Source: Shinisaurus crocodilurus
Lineage: Eukaryota; Chordata; Lepidosauria; Squamata; Shinisauridae
DNA length: 64,000 nucleotides
Reading direction: 5' to 3'
Assembly (NCBI GenBank): GCA_021292165.1
Contig: CM037879.1
Span: 118,671,473 to 118,735,472, forward strand
Position numbers and translations under genes: made by a program. The notes beneath the pieces were generated by a model. The model had not been told where the DNA came from. It was given only the letters and a program-made list of their open reading frames with translations, and made no database searches. Below are positions 21,263 to 32,040 of the stretch, piece by piece. The number at the start of each line of letters is the position of its first letter. The stretch's first letter is position 1.

Positions 21263-22825
21263 TTCAAAGAAAAGAAACCAAATATTCCACATAACAGTGC
21301 AAAAGCAAGTCCCTTGTGTGAGCCTGAGTAGCTCTTTATATCTCAGCTGTAATCTAAATAACACTTGTCCTGTGTATGTGCAATGTACTATATAATATAT
21401 TTGGTGCAAAGCATATATATTCTTCAAAAAGTAACTTATCTAGAGCTGATTTTGACAATATTCTTCATATGACCAGAAAGTAAAATTATAGGCCAATGAA
21501 ATACGAGAGAAGAACTTTCAAAATCAAGTTTTTCTTTGTAAAACTGCCCTACTGTAACTGATTCCATATTAAATAGCCATCTTTTGCTGTTCCTTTTGCT
21601 GATTTCTGTGCCTGGTGTATAGTGTATGTGTTTGGCATAGAAGGGTGTTCAAAATATTTCAATCAAACCTGAATTGATGTTTCAGTTATATATGTATCTA
21701 AATATTTTATACATAATAAGCCAGGCTTTCTCTAATTATGTACAACTAATCTCACAATCTGTTTTATTAGCAGGATTAATTATGTTATTGACTTTGCATG
21801 ATTGTTAGTATAAATTCCTTTGTAGTCTATTTCTGGTACAGATAGGAACAGAGTAGTAAAATTTAGAAGCCTGCAGCCAGATGGATTAAAGTGTTGCTAA
21901 GGAAACAGACTTGGAAATGAAGTGGCAGCAGAGTGTCCACAGAACATCATGCTGTTTGGTACTGGTATTTTAAGCCCATGTAGACAGATAAAATAGAAGT
22001 ATGAAATATTAATTTCCTGACTTTTTGGGAATACCTTGTTAATTTTTATTGCTCATTAATATATACAAAAGAACTTTACACTCCACTCTCCTATGAACAA
22101 ATTCATAGCAATATTGTAAATGGCATAAGAAACTGAAGGGAAACGTTAAAATGGGGATCTGATGTTTAGGAACAATTGAGTGCCCCCAGTTAATTTTATT
22201 ATACTATATCCCATGCTTCCTTTTAGAAGGTCCAGAGCAGCTTTATGCAGCTTCTAGGGATCTCCCATCTAGGCACTGATCAGTTCGAAACCAGCCCCAG
22301 TTTCATCTCTGTCAGGGTGGTGCATTGAGGAGAAGTGATAGCTAGAATGTCAATAGAGGATAATGTAGCTCCTTGAAATGGTGAATGCAGTGAGAATACA
22401 AAAGTTATTTTATTTTTGATTGTTACTTTTATAGAATGTCCTTCCTCTAGAGAGTTTCAAGTATCATTTTTAGCCTCAGAACAAAATGAGCAAGGTAGCC
22501 TAGGATGAGAGAAGTAGACTAGCCCATAGCCTTCCAAGAAGCTTAATTGCTCTTTGGGGTCAAATTTTCTTGTATCCAAGAACAACACTCTAGCTGCATC
22601 TCAGTGGATCTTATGTAACGCAACTCTTTGACACAGATATAGCTGTGGTACAGCTCATAAATGTTAATCTGTTTAAGTAATACTCCTTTCATTGGAACCA
22701 CTGTTTTGTCACATTTTTGCTAAATTGTGATGCTTAGCACTGTTGCATTAAAAGAGCAGCATGTGTATCAGTGAATTTCTAGTTAATAATCCCCAAAAAG
22801 ATCACAGAGGAAAAATAATCTGGCA
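21263..22825. other. Non-coding, nothing recognised
   Basis: AT-rich unique sequence. No gene, RNA gene or repeat recognised in 1.5 kb. Confidence 0.5.
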
Positions 22826-22829
22826 CTGT

Positions 22830-23815
22830 GGGTTGTATCCAATGGTTTCTTCTTCGTGGTCTCTGTGCATCACACATATGGGCTCTGCGCCTGCGCTGAG
22901 CTAACTTCAGAAGATTCTTTAGCTGAGACGAAATGGGCGGGAACCCCTCCCCCACAGTGCTCGCTCCTAGCACGGTTCCCACCCATTCCCTCAGTTCCTT
23001 TTCGACCGCCATTGCGACTGGTGCTCTTCGAAAGGTTCTCCAGAACAATTTCTAACGGCTGAGTAGATTAATCCTCTTATAACTATCTCTTCCTCCCTCG
23101 TTTTCACTCTTTAAAAAAATAAAATAAAAATCTCTTGTTCAACCTTCCTTCTAACTTTCCTTCTAGAACGATGGCCCTTAAGGCCCCGTTCCGAAAATGC
23201 TCACGCTGCGAGGCAAAACTACCTCCAGCAGATGGGCACACTTTATGCCTCTTATGCCTAGGGCAAGAGCATATTCTTGAGATTTGTTGCCATAGCAAAA
23301 AATTCACCAAGGTGATAAGAAAGCAACGGGCCTTAAAGCTAAAAAACGCCTTATGGCAGGAGACCCTTTCGGCAGCGGGCCCCTCAATTCCTCGTGCCAC
23401 AACGTCCAAAAAGCCCTCTCCCTCGATAAGATCTGCGTCGGAAGAGGCCCCACAAAAAAAGAAAAAATCCCACAAACATGGGGAATTGAAGGAGACAAAG
23501 TTAAAGAAAAAAGCCAAGACTCTGTCTCCAGCTAAATCAGCTACACCACTTAAAATGGCGGACGCGACCGAGATTGTGAAATCTCCATCTTCGACAAAAC
23601 ACTCGGCATCGACACGGAGAGACCAATCGACACTGATGGTCGCCCAAGCGTCCCCGATGGCAGAAATTGTGGCATCGATATCCGAAGGCGAAATACCCCT
23701 GTTAAATCAGTACAATCTACTAAAAACAGAGAGAGATCCCTACCCGCTAGCCACCACCGTAGCAGATCTCGATCGGAAGCGTCTGACAGACAATTCCGAT
23801 CTAGTAAGGTTGGTG
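22830..23815 (+). mobile_element. DIRS-type retrotransposon, 5' part
   Basis: A GC-rich leader (CTTCGTGGTCTCTGTGCATC to about 23130) precedes an open gag-like frame. The element stops abruptly at about 23815, where an L2 fragment in the opposite orientation begins. Reverse transcriptase, RNase H and tyrosine recombinase are all missing. The class is assigned from the gag zinc-finger-like pattern and the leader texture. Confidence 0.6.
23171..23815 (+). CDS. DIRS gag-like protein, C-terminally truncated
   Basis: The ATG at 23171 has a good Kozak context and gives a reading frame starting MALKAPFRKC; an upstream in-frame ATG at 23135 is less likely. Residues about 10-50 contain C-x2-C, then H-x2-C-x2-CLG-x2-H, the Cys/His signature of vertebrate DIRS-type Gag proteins. 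After it comes a Lys/Ser/Pro-rich, probably disordered and nucleic-acid-binding segment with several basic runs (KKKKKSHKH, KKKAK). The frame remains open for about 215 codons and then runs into unrelated L2 sequence, so the last codons before the stop at 23866 are not native. Being open suggests recent insertion or short decay time. It is a transposon gene, not a host gene. Confidence 0.6.
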
Positions 23816-24277
23816 CCAGGCAGGCCTCAGTGGGGAGCTTATTCCATAATTGGGGGCTTCCACTGAGAAGGCCCTCGTTGCCACCACCAAGCCTCCCTTT
23901 GAGGTGGCAGTCAGAGGAGGGCCCCAGATGTTGAGCGCAGTGTCTGGGTAGATTGCAGTTGGGAGAAGTGTTCCGTCAGGTATTGTGGTCCTAAACCCGC
24001 ACAGGGCTTTATAGGTTAGAACCAGCACCTTGAATTCGGCTTGGAAGCATATTGGCAGCCAGTGCAAATGGGCCAGAACAGGTGTAATATGTTCGGACCT
24101 TCTGGTCCCTGTGATAAGTCTGGCAGTCACATTTTGCACAAGCTGCAGCTTCCGAACAGTCTTCAAGGGCAGCCCCACGTAGAGTGCATTGCAGTAGTCT
24201 AGTTTAAAGATTACCAGAGTGTAGAATCCTGAGAGCAGGCTATCCCTGTCCAGATAGGGGCGCATTTTACCACACAT
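23816..24277 (-). mobile_element. L2-type LINE fragment (RT C-terminal region)
   Basis: The minus-strand frame contains RPYLDRDSL, LDYCNALYVGLPLKTVRKLQ, the HITPVLAHLHWLPICF block and AFSVEAPNYG. These match the C-terminal part of the L2 ORF2 copy at 33.4-34.2 kb. Both ends are truncated: there is no 3' UTR or tail, and the left edge abuts the DIRS gag. Confidence 0.85.
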
Positions 24278-25117
24278 CTACACCTGCTATGTGGTAAAAT
24301 TCTCCTTGCCACTGGGGAAAGTAATACAGTATGAATACAGACAACAAACTTTTTCTACCATATTGTTGCTTGGTCTGTCTGTATTGATACAAATATGGTG
24401 TATCTTTCTCTACTATACATTCATAGTAGAGAAAGATTAAGGGGTATGGGGCTTTACCAAGTGGTAAGACTTCCCAATATCTCAGATCACTGGTAGGACA
24501 TCTGTATTAGTAATCCATGGCTGCTGATGTTGCACATGGAAAGTATTTCCCTGAGCAGAATTTCATGGCTAGAATAATCTTGGAATGGCATGTTCCTGCT
24601 TTTTTGGGCCCTGGTTTACATATTTTGCTCTTTACCTTTGAAAGGTGTACATATTTGCAGTTTTTGTGATATATTTGGGTTTTTACAAATTCATTTGTTT
24701 GGTGAGTTTGAGATTTACAAAAAAATATTGAGACACTGTACTGCGATATCCCCAAAGTCATGTTGTTGGTGCACTGGGTGGGGTGGCTGATGAGAGCACT
24801 GGGTGGGGTGGATGTTTTTATCTTCATTTTAATGTGTAAGAGAGAAGGGGGGTGGGGAGGTGTCTCATAACCTTTTGGAGAGGACAGAGATAGTGTGCAA
24901 GTGTGCATAATTGAAGCGCCACAAATCCACTTGAGTAAAGGAATTTAAAAATCATCAAAACAAAAACGATGGTATCCAAATATTGTATGCAGTGTAAATA
25001 ATATTGGTATAAGTAAACTTTTGACATAGTAAGGTCAGAAAAAGCTGTCTTCTGTAAATAAATAACCAGGACGTAGTGATAAAATACATGGAGGGATAGG
25101 TAGAACTAATGTCTTTA
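24278..25117. other. Non-coding; one short perfect hairpin
   Basis: Contains TTTCTCTACTA...TAGTAGAGAAA, an 11-bp inverted repeat with an 8-base loop near 24407-24436. Otherwise nothing recognised. Confidence 0.5.
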
Positions 25118-25125
25118 ATCTATAG

Positions 25126-25381
25126 CAGGGGTGGCCCTCCAGATGTTTCATCCTACAATTTCCATAATCACAATTGGCTGTGCTGGCTAGGGCTGATGGG
25201 AGTTGTAGGCCAAACAATCTAGAGCAGTGTTCTCCAACCTTGGGTCCCTAGATGTTGTTGGCCTACAACTTCCTACAACTTCGTAGCTGGCTGGGGCATG
25301 CTGAGAGTTGTAGGCCAAAAACATCTGGGGACCCAAGGTTGGAGAACACTGATCTAGAGGACCACGAGTTGCCCATCCCTG
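25126..25381. mobile_element. hAT-like foldback MITE interrupted by another MITE
   Basis: The outer element starts CAGGGGTGGCCCTCCAGATG and ends GTTGCCCATCCCTG. It is split by the inner MITE at 25225-25351. Confidence 0.75.
25225..25351. mobile_element. Inner foldback hAT-like MITE with perfect 8-bp TSD
   Basis: Ends CAGTGTTCTCCAACCTTGGG and CCCAAGGTTGGAGAACACTG are perfect inverted repeats. The flanking octamer ATCTAGAG is identical at 25217-25224 and 25352-25359, the 8-bp duplication typical of hAT transposition. Confidence 0.92.
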
Positions 25382-26765
25382 AACAGCAGCAGAGCTAGTC
25401 AGAAAGTAGGGGTGGAGCAACAACTTAATAGTTGAAGACAAGCCATGATATTCTGTACTGCAGCACTTTAGCGCATATTTAAGAAATGGGCACACTTCCC
25501 TACATTTTCCATGTGATACATTTGTCATCTATTCACATACTGCTAACTGGCTTAATGAACGGACACACACAGGTCTCCTCCCACATAGGCACAACTATGT
25601 GGACGGCGGGAGGGAAGAGATCCTGCCTCTGGTGTTTAGAAGGCTGTCAATGCATGGGGGAAAATAATCCCTTGATTTGTTCTTGTTAACTTTTATTTCA
25701 TTTGGGAGCTAACTTTATTTTTAAAATACCTTTGGGAAATAGTTTTGATACTATCCCTATATTTTGAACAGTGTTTTTTTGTTTTTGTTGTTTTTTTTGT
25801 TTTTTGGCATTGCTACTATATTTGATTTAACTTTATTTCATTTAAGTTGCTCTGGAGTTTTATAGAGTGAAAATGCTTACTAAAAGCAAGTCCCATTATT
25901 CTGTGGAATTTACTTCTAAGTATGTGTTCTAAGAATTGTATTTTTATTCATATAAAACAGGTGTTTCCTATGAGCTACTTGGCATGAGTTTCTGTAGAGC
26001 TTAGGTGATTTGTCTTTTGTAGGATTCAGCTCTTTTTGTATTACAACCATAGCTTTGTTTCTTCTGTTTGGGAGAATATTGGCAAAAAGAAAGTAGTTTA
26101 TATAATATAAGCAAATATCAAAGTTATAAGAGGTCTTTATCTTAACTTGAAGCAAAAACAATTTTGGTTATCCTTATTATGCCTTTTCTGATTACATCCT
26201 CAGTCATAAATGGTTATGTACTTCACCTACTCTACTGTAAGCTGTAGCATGTGGGTGGAACTCCTTTGTTCACACAGATAATTATTGTCAAGAGGCAAGG
26301 CTCAAAGGCTTAAGGCCTGGAACTAAAGCCCACTTGAATCAAATAGAGCTTCTCTGTAGTAAATGGACTGTGGATCACAGCCAGGTTACATACATGCTGA
26401 ATTGCCAGGTGAAAATTTTATCTGCCTGCAAGTGGATCCTAAGCATATTTATTCAGTAGGGTTTACTGAGTCCAGTAGGATTTACTTCCAAGTAAGTCTA
26501 TATAGGTCTGCATCCCTGGTTAGAGAACGTTTGAGTGTGAACTATGCCACCCTCATCAAGTTTATGCAGAAGCACTGGTTTGTGGAATGTGCCTTCTGTC
26601 TCTATATTTGTTTCAGACCTAATTTTAAGATCATGTTGATCTTTGAAATGTAACTTGTGGACAAGAATTCAGAACCTTACGTGCAAATGCCATCTGCATT
26701 ATGCAATACAATTCGGTTTGAAATTCTGTTTTGTGATTACTACAAGTTCATGCAGATTTCTGATA
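25382..26765. other. Non-coding with two foldback MITE remnants
   Basis: AAGTCCCATTATTCTGTGG...TTACTTCTAAGTATG (about 25.88 kb) and GTAGGGTTTACTGAGTCC...TTACTTCCAAGTAAG (about 26.45-26.51 kb) belong to the foldback family at 3.24 kb. The rest is unrecognised. Confidence 0.55.
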
Positions 26766-26975
26766 CAGTAATACCTTGGATTGCAAGTAACTTGGTTTGA
26801 GAGCGTTTTTTGACTTGATATACAAGCGACGTCTTGCAATACAAGTACTTAGTACGGCTTAAATTAAAAATCACTGTACAAATTTTTTGGGGGGGATTTC
26901 GTTTTGATATAAGAGTGTTTTGGATTACAAGCACGTTTCCGGAACGAATTATGCTCTCAATCCAAGGCATGACTG
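26766..26975 (+). mobile_element. Tigger/pogo-like MITE
   Basis: Starts CAGTAATACCTTGGATTGCA and ends AATCCAAGGCATGACTG, imperfect TIRs, flanked on both sides by the dinucleotide TA (26764-26765, 26976-26977). A TA target and CAGT...ACTG ends are the pattern of Tc1/mariner-pogo (Tigger) elements. It has no coding capacity. Two more copies lie at 41.6 and 61.0 kb. Confidence 0.85.
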
Positions 26976-26977
26976 TA

Positions 26978-27060
26978 TTTTGTTACCTGTGTATTACCCT
27001 TCTAAGGTAAATTGTCCAATTTACAGGCTTCCCCCCATCCTTGGACAGTAGGCATGATCT
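26978..27060. other. Short unique spacer
   Basis: Unique sequence up to the L1 target duplication. Confidence 0.5.
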
Positions 27061-28247
27061 AGAAATGTTTGGATCTTGGAATAGAAACAAGAAAATATTT
27101 ATACCAGGTATATCACCGCTTACTCCAGTGGTGGTAATGGAGGACTTTCCAGAGAACGTTAGACATTTGGAACGAATTTATATAGAGAAAAAGGTAATTA
27201 GATTAATGGACTGGCTGGATAAAATGGAGACAAGGCAACAAATAATTGAAAGGGTTGGACCAGGAAGAATTTCGTGGTTAAATTTAATCCAATTAGTTCA
27301 ATGAGGAAAGAAACGGAAGAGAAAACAGGAGCATGAAAGAGAATTCACCACATTTGAGCAGTTGGTTATGTCTAGAGAACTTATAGAAGGGAATGTATCA
27401 GCTAGAGGAATTACAAAGATGATATATAAAATGATTCAGAAATCAGAAGAGCAAGCGGAAAATCTTAAGATAGTTTGGGATACAGAGTTTGAAGAGGAAA
27501 TAGCAAAAGAAGAGTGGAATAAGATATGGGATAGCCGAATATTGAATATGTCAATAAGGATAAAAGAGAATTTCTATAAGTTAATTTGGAGATGGTACCT
27601 GACTCCGGTGAGAATAAACAAAATAGATAATGAATGTTCTCCAATGTGTTGGAGAGGTTGTCAGGAGCTGGGTACGTATGCTCATATGTGGTGGAGTTGT
27701 AAAAATGTATTGGATTTTTGAAAAATGGTTTTTGAAGAAATATTAGAAATTGTTGGTATTGATTTAGAAGTTTCTCCTAAATTAGCATTGTTATCAATAA
27801 CTGAAAAGGTGGCTGGTCCTCAAAATGTTAAAGAATTAATTGTAAATTTGTTAAGGGTGGGTAGATTAATGATAGCAAGAAAATGGAAAGTTCAGCAAGT
27901 TTTCTCTATCACTGACTGATATAAAGAAGTGTGGGATATGGCTTAGCTTGTAATATCAAATGTAAAAGGGGACAATTAAAGAAAAACAATTTTAAGGATA
28001 TCTGGGGTTTATTTTTGGATTTTGTGTTAAATAAGGGGAAAGGGAGCATGCCGTGTCAAGATATGTTGTATTTTTTGAATAATGAATAACAATAGATTAT
28101 AGAGATAGAATGTATTCTTTGGTCCCGTGGTGATGGGAGCACTATATAAGTTGTATGTTCGTTATTTAGTTGTTTTATATATTGTTTGAAAAATTGTAAA
28201 TAAAAATTTATTAATTAAAAAATAATAAAAAAGAAATATTTGGATCT
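27061..28247 (+). mobile_element. 5'-truncated L1 LINE with target-site duplication
   Basis: AGAAATGTTTGGATCT (27061-27076) and AGAAATATTTGGATCT (28232-28247) are 15/16-identical direct repeats. They bracket a sequence ending in an A-rich tail (to 28231). The interior encodes the C-terminal region of L1 ORF2 on the + strand, so it is a standard 5'-truncated target-primed insertion. Confidence 0.92.
27077..27960 (+). pseudogene. L1 ORF2 C-terminal remnant
   Basis: The frame carries LIWRWYLTPVRINKI, then SPMCWRGCQELGTYAHMWWS, the Cys/His-containing C-terminal block of vertebrate L1 ORF2 (family CWRC...G...HMWW.C). It continues through VFEEILEIVG to LMIARKWK. The fragment lacks endonuclease and reverse transcriptase domains and is broken by stops (27301 and 27719 regions), so it is inactive. 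Confidence 0.9.
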
Positions 28248-28734
28248 ATTTGAACCCGCCTCTCCAGTTTCATGCCTGCTTCTGGCCAATTTGGTAAGGG
28301 CTAGTTACAATCTCTAAGGAACTTGACAAGGAGTGGGAAAAGATTGGGCTCCTTTTTAGTTAACCAGTCCTTGATTTCTATTGTAGTTCCTTCTAGTGTT
28401 TGTATGTATGTTACTGAGTTAAACAGAGTATGTCAAAACACACACATTCTGTCACACTTGTGAACTTGGACTCCCAAGTAAGGCCTGGGAGAAACTCATG
28501 CTAAAGATTGGCAGGACTAGAAAATGTATAAAATGTATTGAGTGCTTGATGCTTAGGCTCCTAAAAATTTGATGTTCGTTGTAAGTGCCCAGCAGGGCAA
28601 GGAAAAAGTATTTTAGCATTCCTAAAGAGTGAAACCCTCTATCCCAAATTCCTGTTGTTCAAAAAAAAGGTTAGGGTTTACAACTGTTCTTTGCTCTAGT
28701 GGAGGCACCCATGAATGGAAAGAGATAGGACAGT
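28248..28734. other. Non-coding, nothing recognised
   Basis: No gene or repeat recognised. Confidence 0.5.
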
Positions 28735-28830
28735 GATGGCGAACCTATGGCACGGGTGCCACAGCTGGCATGCAGGGACCTCTCTGTAGGGCACAGCCAT
28801 TGGGGGCACCAAGCGGTGAAACACTAAAGA
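28731..28830 (+). mobile_element. hAT-like element terminus
   Basis: CAGTGATGGCGAACCTATGG followed by a GGTGCCACAGCTGGC block and CTCTCTGTAGGGCACAGCC is the terminal region of a widespread vertebrate hAT-type MITE. The other end is not clear; related sequence may extend to about 29.03 kb. Confidence 0.65.
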
Positions 28831-30122
28831 TCTTTTCTTTCTCCAGTGTGTGAACAAAATGATTGTATCTAGAATTCCTGTTACAGAATTCTTTTCTACA
28901 TTTTATCACATTTAAAAGATTTTGAAGATGAGCACAGAGCATGCTTGGATGTAAAGCCCTAACAGTTGACCGAGTGCTTGCAATGTGTTGCTCTCAAACT
29001 AACGAGTGTGAGCCAAGGTTTGACAAATGATCAGCATGCATGCAATAGCAAAAATCACATTAATTGTGCAAAAGCATGCCCAATGCAAACTTTTACCTAA
29101 TCAATGTTTGCAGTACAAGACAAGTGTTTAAAATGTGTTAGCCGTTATTTTTCTTGTTTATCTTGCTCATCATAGTACAGGTGATTTTACTTTCTATCGA
29201 TGTAGAGGGAAAGGACCCGGGGTAAGTGCCCATACAATTTCGTTGGCAATACTATTACATTGGACTTACCAAATAAGGCCTAATTATTAAAAGTTGTATA
29301 ATCCCCTTCAGGCTATGTGTACAATGTATACATATATTTTTGAGTGATTTTTCCCCCCCAACAAACACTGTTCATGAAAGCCCGTTATTGTGCTTTAAGA
29401 CAAAAGATTTTAATTCCAATAGAGTGTTTTCTCAAACAACCTCGGCATTCAGTGTAATTGCAGGTTGGTTTAAATAAATTTGGTCTTGTTTGGTGGGCAC
29501 CGGGCTCAAAAATGAAGAGATAGGAGGTTTTTTTTACCTCCTTTTTCCTACAGCCTCATGCACCATCTACCTTGCTGTTCCAAAGGATCACCCAGTCCTC
29601 TGGAGCAGATTGAGGGAAGTACAAGGGGCTGGAAAGGGAAGTGGGAATAAGTGAAAATCAGTTCTCATCCCTTTCCATTTATGAAAGCCTCAGTTGGAGC
29701 AAAGAGCCTTCTGTGAGCAGAGAGACACAACTGGATACAACCCTGATTTAGTGTATAGAGCCAATACATATTCAAAATCCACTTTTGTACTTATTTTGTA
29801 CTTATTTACTGCAGCAAGAATCAATGCAGGACACTGGATAGCAATAAAAGAACATTTCAAAATTAAAATTGGAAGATAAAATTTGGGAGTTAATTAAGAT
29901 GGTTAAATTATGAAATTTATGAAAGCTAGGAAAATGTAAACTAATGATTTATATATAACATATAAATATGTTATAATATATGTCATGCTGACTTGAAATA
30001 TTGATAAATATGTGTATTAATTTTGTATAATTTATTTTGTAAAAAGCAAACCATCAAAAGTAGAGGACCCTTTCCTTCTTTGCATCCAGTCATGGTAGGC
30101 TCTATGGTGTTGACAATCATTT
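28831..30122. other. Non-coding, nothing recognised
   Basis: AT-rich, including an ATATAA-rich palindromic patch near 29.95 kb. No gene recognised. Confidence 0.5.
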
Positions 30123-30127
30123 AAAGC

Positions 30128-30263
30128 AGGGCTCTCCAACCTTGGGTCCCCAGATGTTGCTGGCCTACAGCTCCAAGCATACCCAGCCAGCATGGCTAAT
30201 GGCAAGGGATTCTGGGAGCTATAGTCCAGCAACATCTGGGGACCCAAGGTTGGAAAGCCCTGC
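30128..30263. mobile_element. Foldback hAT-like MITE
   Basis: CAGGGCTCTCCAACCTTGGG and CCCAAGGTTGGAAAGCCCTG inverted ends around an ACAGCTCCAAGCATACCC...GGGATTCTGGGAGC core. Flanks ATTTAAAG and CTTTAGAG are a decayed octamer duplication. Confidence 0.85.
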
Positions 30264-30317
30264 TTTAGAGTAATGCATAGCATAGGCAAATTATTCTGTA
30301 TCACATGCCAGTGAGTT

Positions 30318-30490
30318 TCATAGATTTCATAGATCATAGAGTTGGAAGGAGCCTACAAGGCTATCGAGTCCAACCCCCTGCTCAATGCAGGGAACTAGAG
30401 GAGGGGTCTCCCATCCAAGTAATATCCAGGCCTGACCCTGCTTAGCTTTCCACACTCAGACAAGCTGAGCCAGCGTGAGCCACAGGCCTG
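30318..30490 (-). mobile_element. 5S rRNA-derived SINE with CR1-like tail
   Basis: On the minus strand the head contains GGAAAGCTAAGCAGGGTC, AGGCCTGGATATTACTTGG and ATGGGAGACC, which match the internal-promoter half of vertebrate 5S rRNA (family text GAAGCTAAGCAGGGTCGGG...TACTTGGATGGGAGACC). After it, GTTGGACTCGATAGCCTTG and CCAACTCTATGATCTATGA match the 3' end of CR1 LINEs. This is a 5S-headed (SINE3-type) element with a LINE-borrowed tail. The same element recurs at 63.1-63.7 kb. Confidence 0.85.
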
Positions 30491-31954
30491 TTTTCACCCA
30501 CATGGTGAACATCGTTGACCCATCATGACATTGTTCTTAAAGATCTGGGTTGGAAGAATAACCAATGAGCTTGGACTTTTAGTGGGTATCCACTCCTTCT
30601 GTAATAGAATGAGATGAATTCTTTAAAAATTACTGGGGATATATTAGTTGTGGGGAACCTCTGGAAGGCTGTTATATGGATCTAATTCTTCCACATTCCT
30701 GTCAGTGCTGAATACTTACTAGCAAACCTGTTTGTTATAGTTTGTTTGTTACTTTATTTCTTTATTTACTATAAATAATAAATTGGCACCTTAATTAGTT
30801 TATGAGAAAAGGTTGCCATTTATAGTTGATAGTTGCCTTGGTTTAACAGAACAGCAAATTTATTCTATTTGATTATCTATTTAGATATCTATTATCTATC
30901 TATTTAGATAATCACAGCATGTTAGCAGTCCAACATTCTTTAATAAGTTCATTTGAGGCACGAGTAGTGGTCTGTCAGTGCATAAGTCATTATGTTTGGT
31001 GCTTTATTCCATTAATGCTGAAACAAATGAAAGAGCTGCCTAGGATGATAAGTTCTTGAAGGAGGAGAGAGTCAAGTGGTGATTATTTTTCCTTGAAAAT
31101 GCAGTTTTCCTCCATTGATTTTTTTCTTATTCTTTTATATATTCTCCCCCTTCATAAATTGTGTGTGTAATGTAATTTACTAAGATCACAGAACTGGAAG
31201 GGAACACTGAGATAGTTTCATGACCCTGTAACACTATTATTTCCCTTGGAGAGAAATAAGAGCCTTCCTAAGTACCCAATTATATTTGTTTTTATGGTTA
31301 CAAAAATAATAGCAGTGAAAGGCCTGTTGTAGAATGCTTCAGGCTGCTATTACAATCCATCAATTCCATTTTTACAAAATAGTTGAAGAGCAGCAAATTT
31401 ATCATTTTGCTCTAGATAAACAATATCCTGGTGATGAGACATAATGGAACATATAAAAAATTAAGGTGGTGGGTTGAAACAAGTTTCTAGTTTTTGTTTC
31501 CTTCATTTTATCCAAATCTGATCGTCATTCTGCCTCGCTCCATTATATATTAAAAGCACTAGGTACTTTTAATTCTGCAAGCATGCTTTGCACTAGTTGT
31601 CTCATGTAGGCCAGGAGAAGAATTTTGCTGCACTGGGCCACTTGCTCTATTTCATTTTTTCAAGGACTTAATTTTTACCTGCAAATCCATGTGTTACAGC
31701 AGAACATTGCACTTTTGCTAAAAACAAGTCCTGTATTTTTAAGGCTATGTTTGCACAAGGTGCCTTTTAGCTCAAATGCATGTGCACAACAAACAGTCTC
31801 TGAATGCAGACATTCTACAATGAACCTCTTCTCCCTACCCCCTAGTCCCATATATTGGCAGCTCTTGCAAACTGACATATGATTGGTCCTTCCCCCACAT
31901 GTGAAATGCAGATGGATGCAATGCAGAACGCCCTGATGGAACGGGCATATGCCA
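30491..31954. other. Non-coding; TCTA-rich palindromic patch
   Basis: GATTATCTATTTAGATATC and CTATCTATTTAGATAATC near 30.87-30.91 kb form a short palindromic TCTA-rich region. Otherwise nothing recognised. Confidence 0.5.
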
Positions 31955-32040
31955 GGGGTCCCCAACCTTCTGGAATTGGTGGACACATTTGGAATTTTGA
32001 GAGAGTATTGTGAGTGCTCACAAAATGGCTGCCATAGTGG
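31955..32040 (+). mobile_element. hAT-like MITE, left part (interrupted)
   Basis: CAGGGGTCCCCAACCTTCTG start, then TTTGGAATTTTGAGAGAGTA and AAATGGCTGCCATAGTGG. It resumes at 34405 after the L2 insertion. It belongs to the same family as 15.9 kb. Confidence 0.75.

Noticed and set aside
30390..30490. 5S rRNA gene
   Set aside because: Only part of 5S is matched, with many substitutions, and it is fused to a CR1-like tail; it is a SINE.
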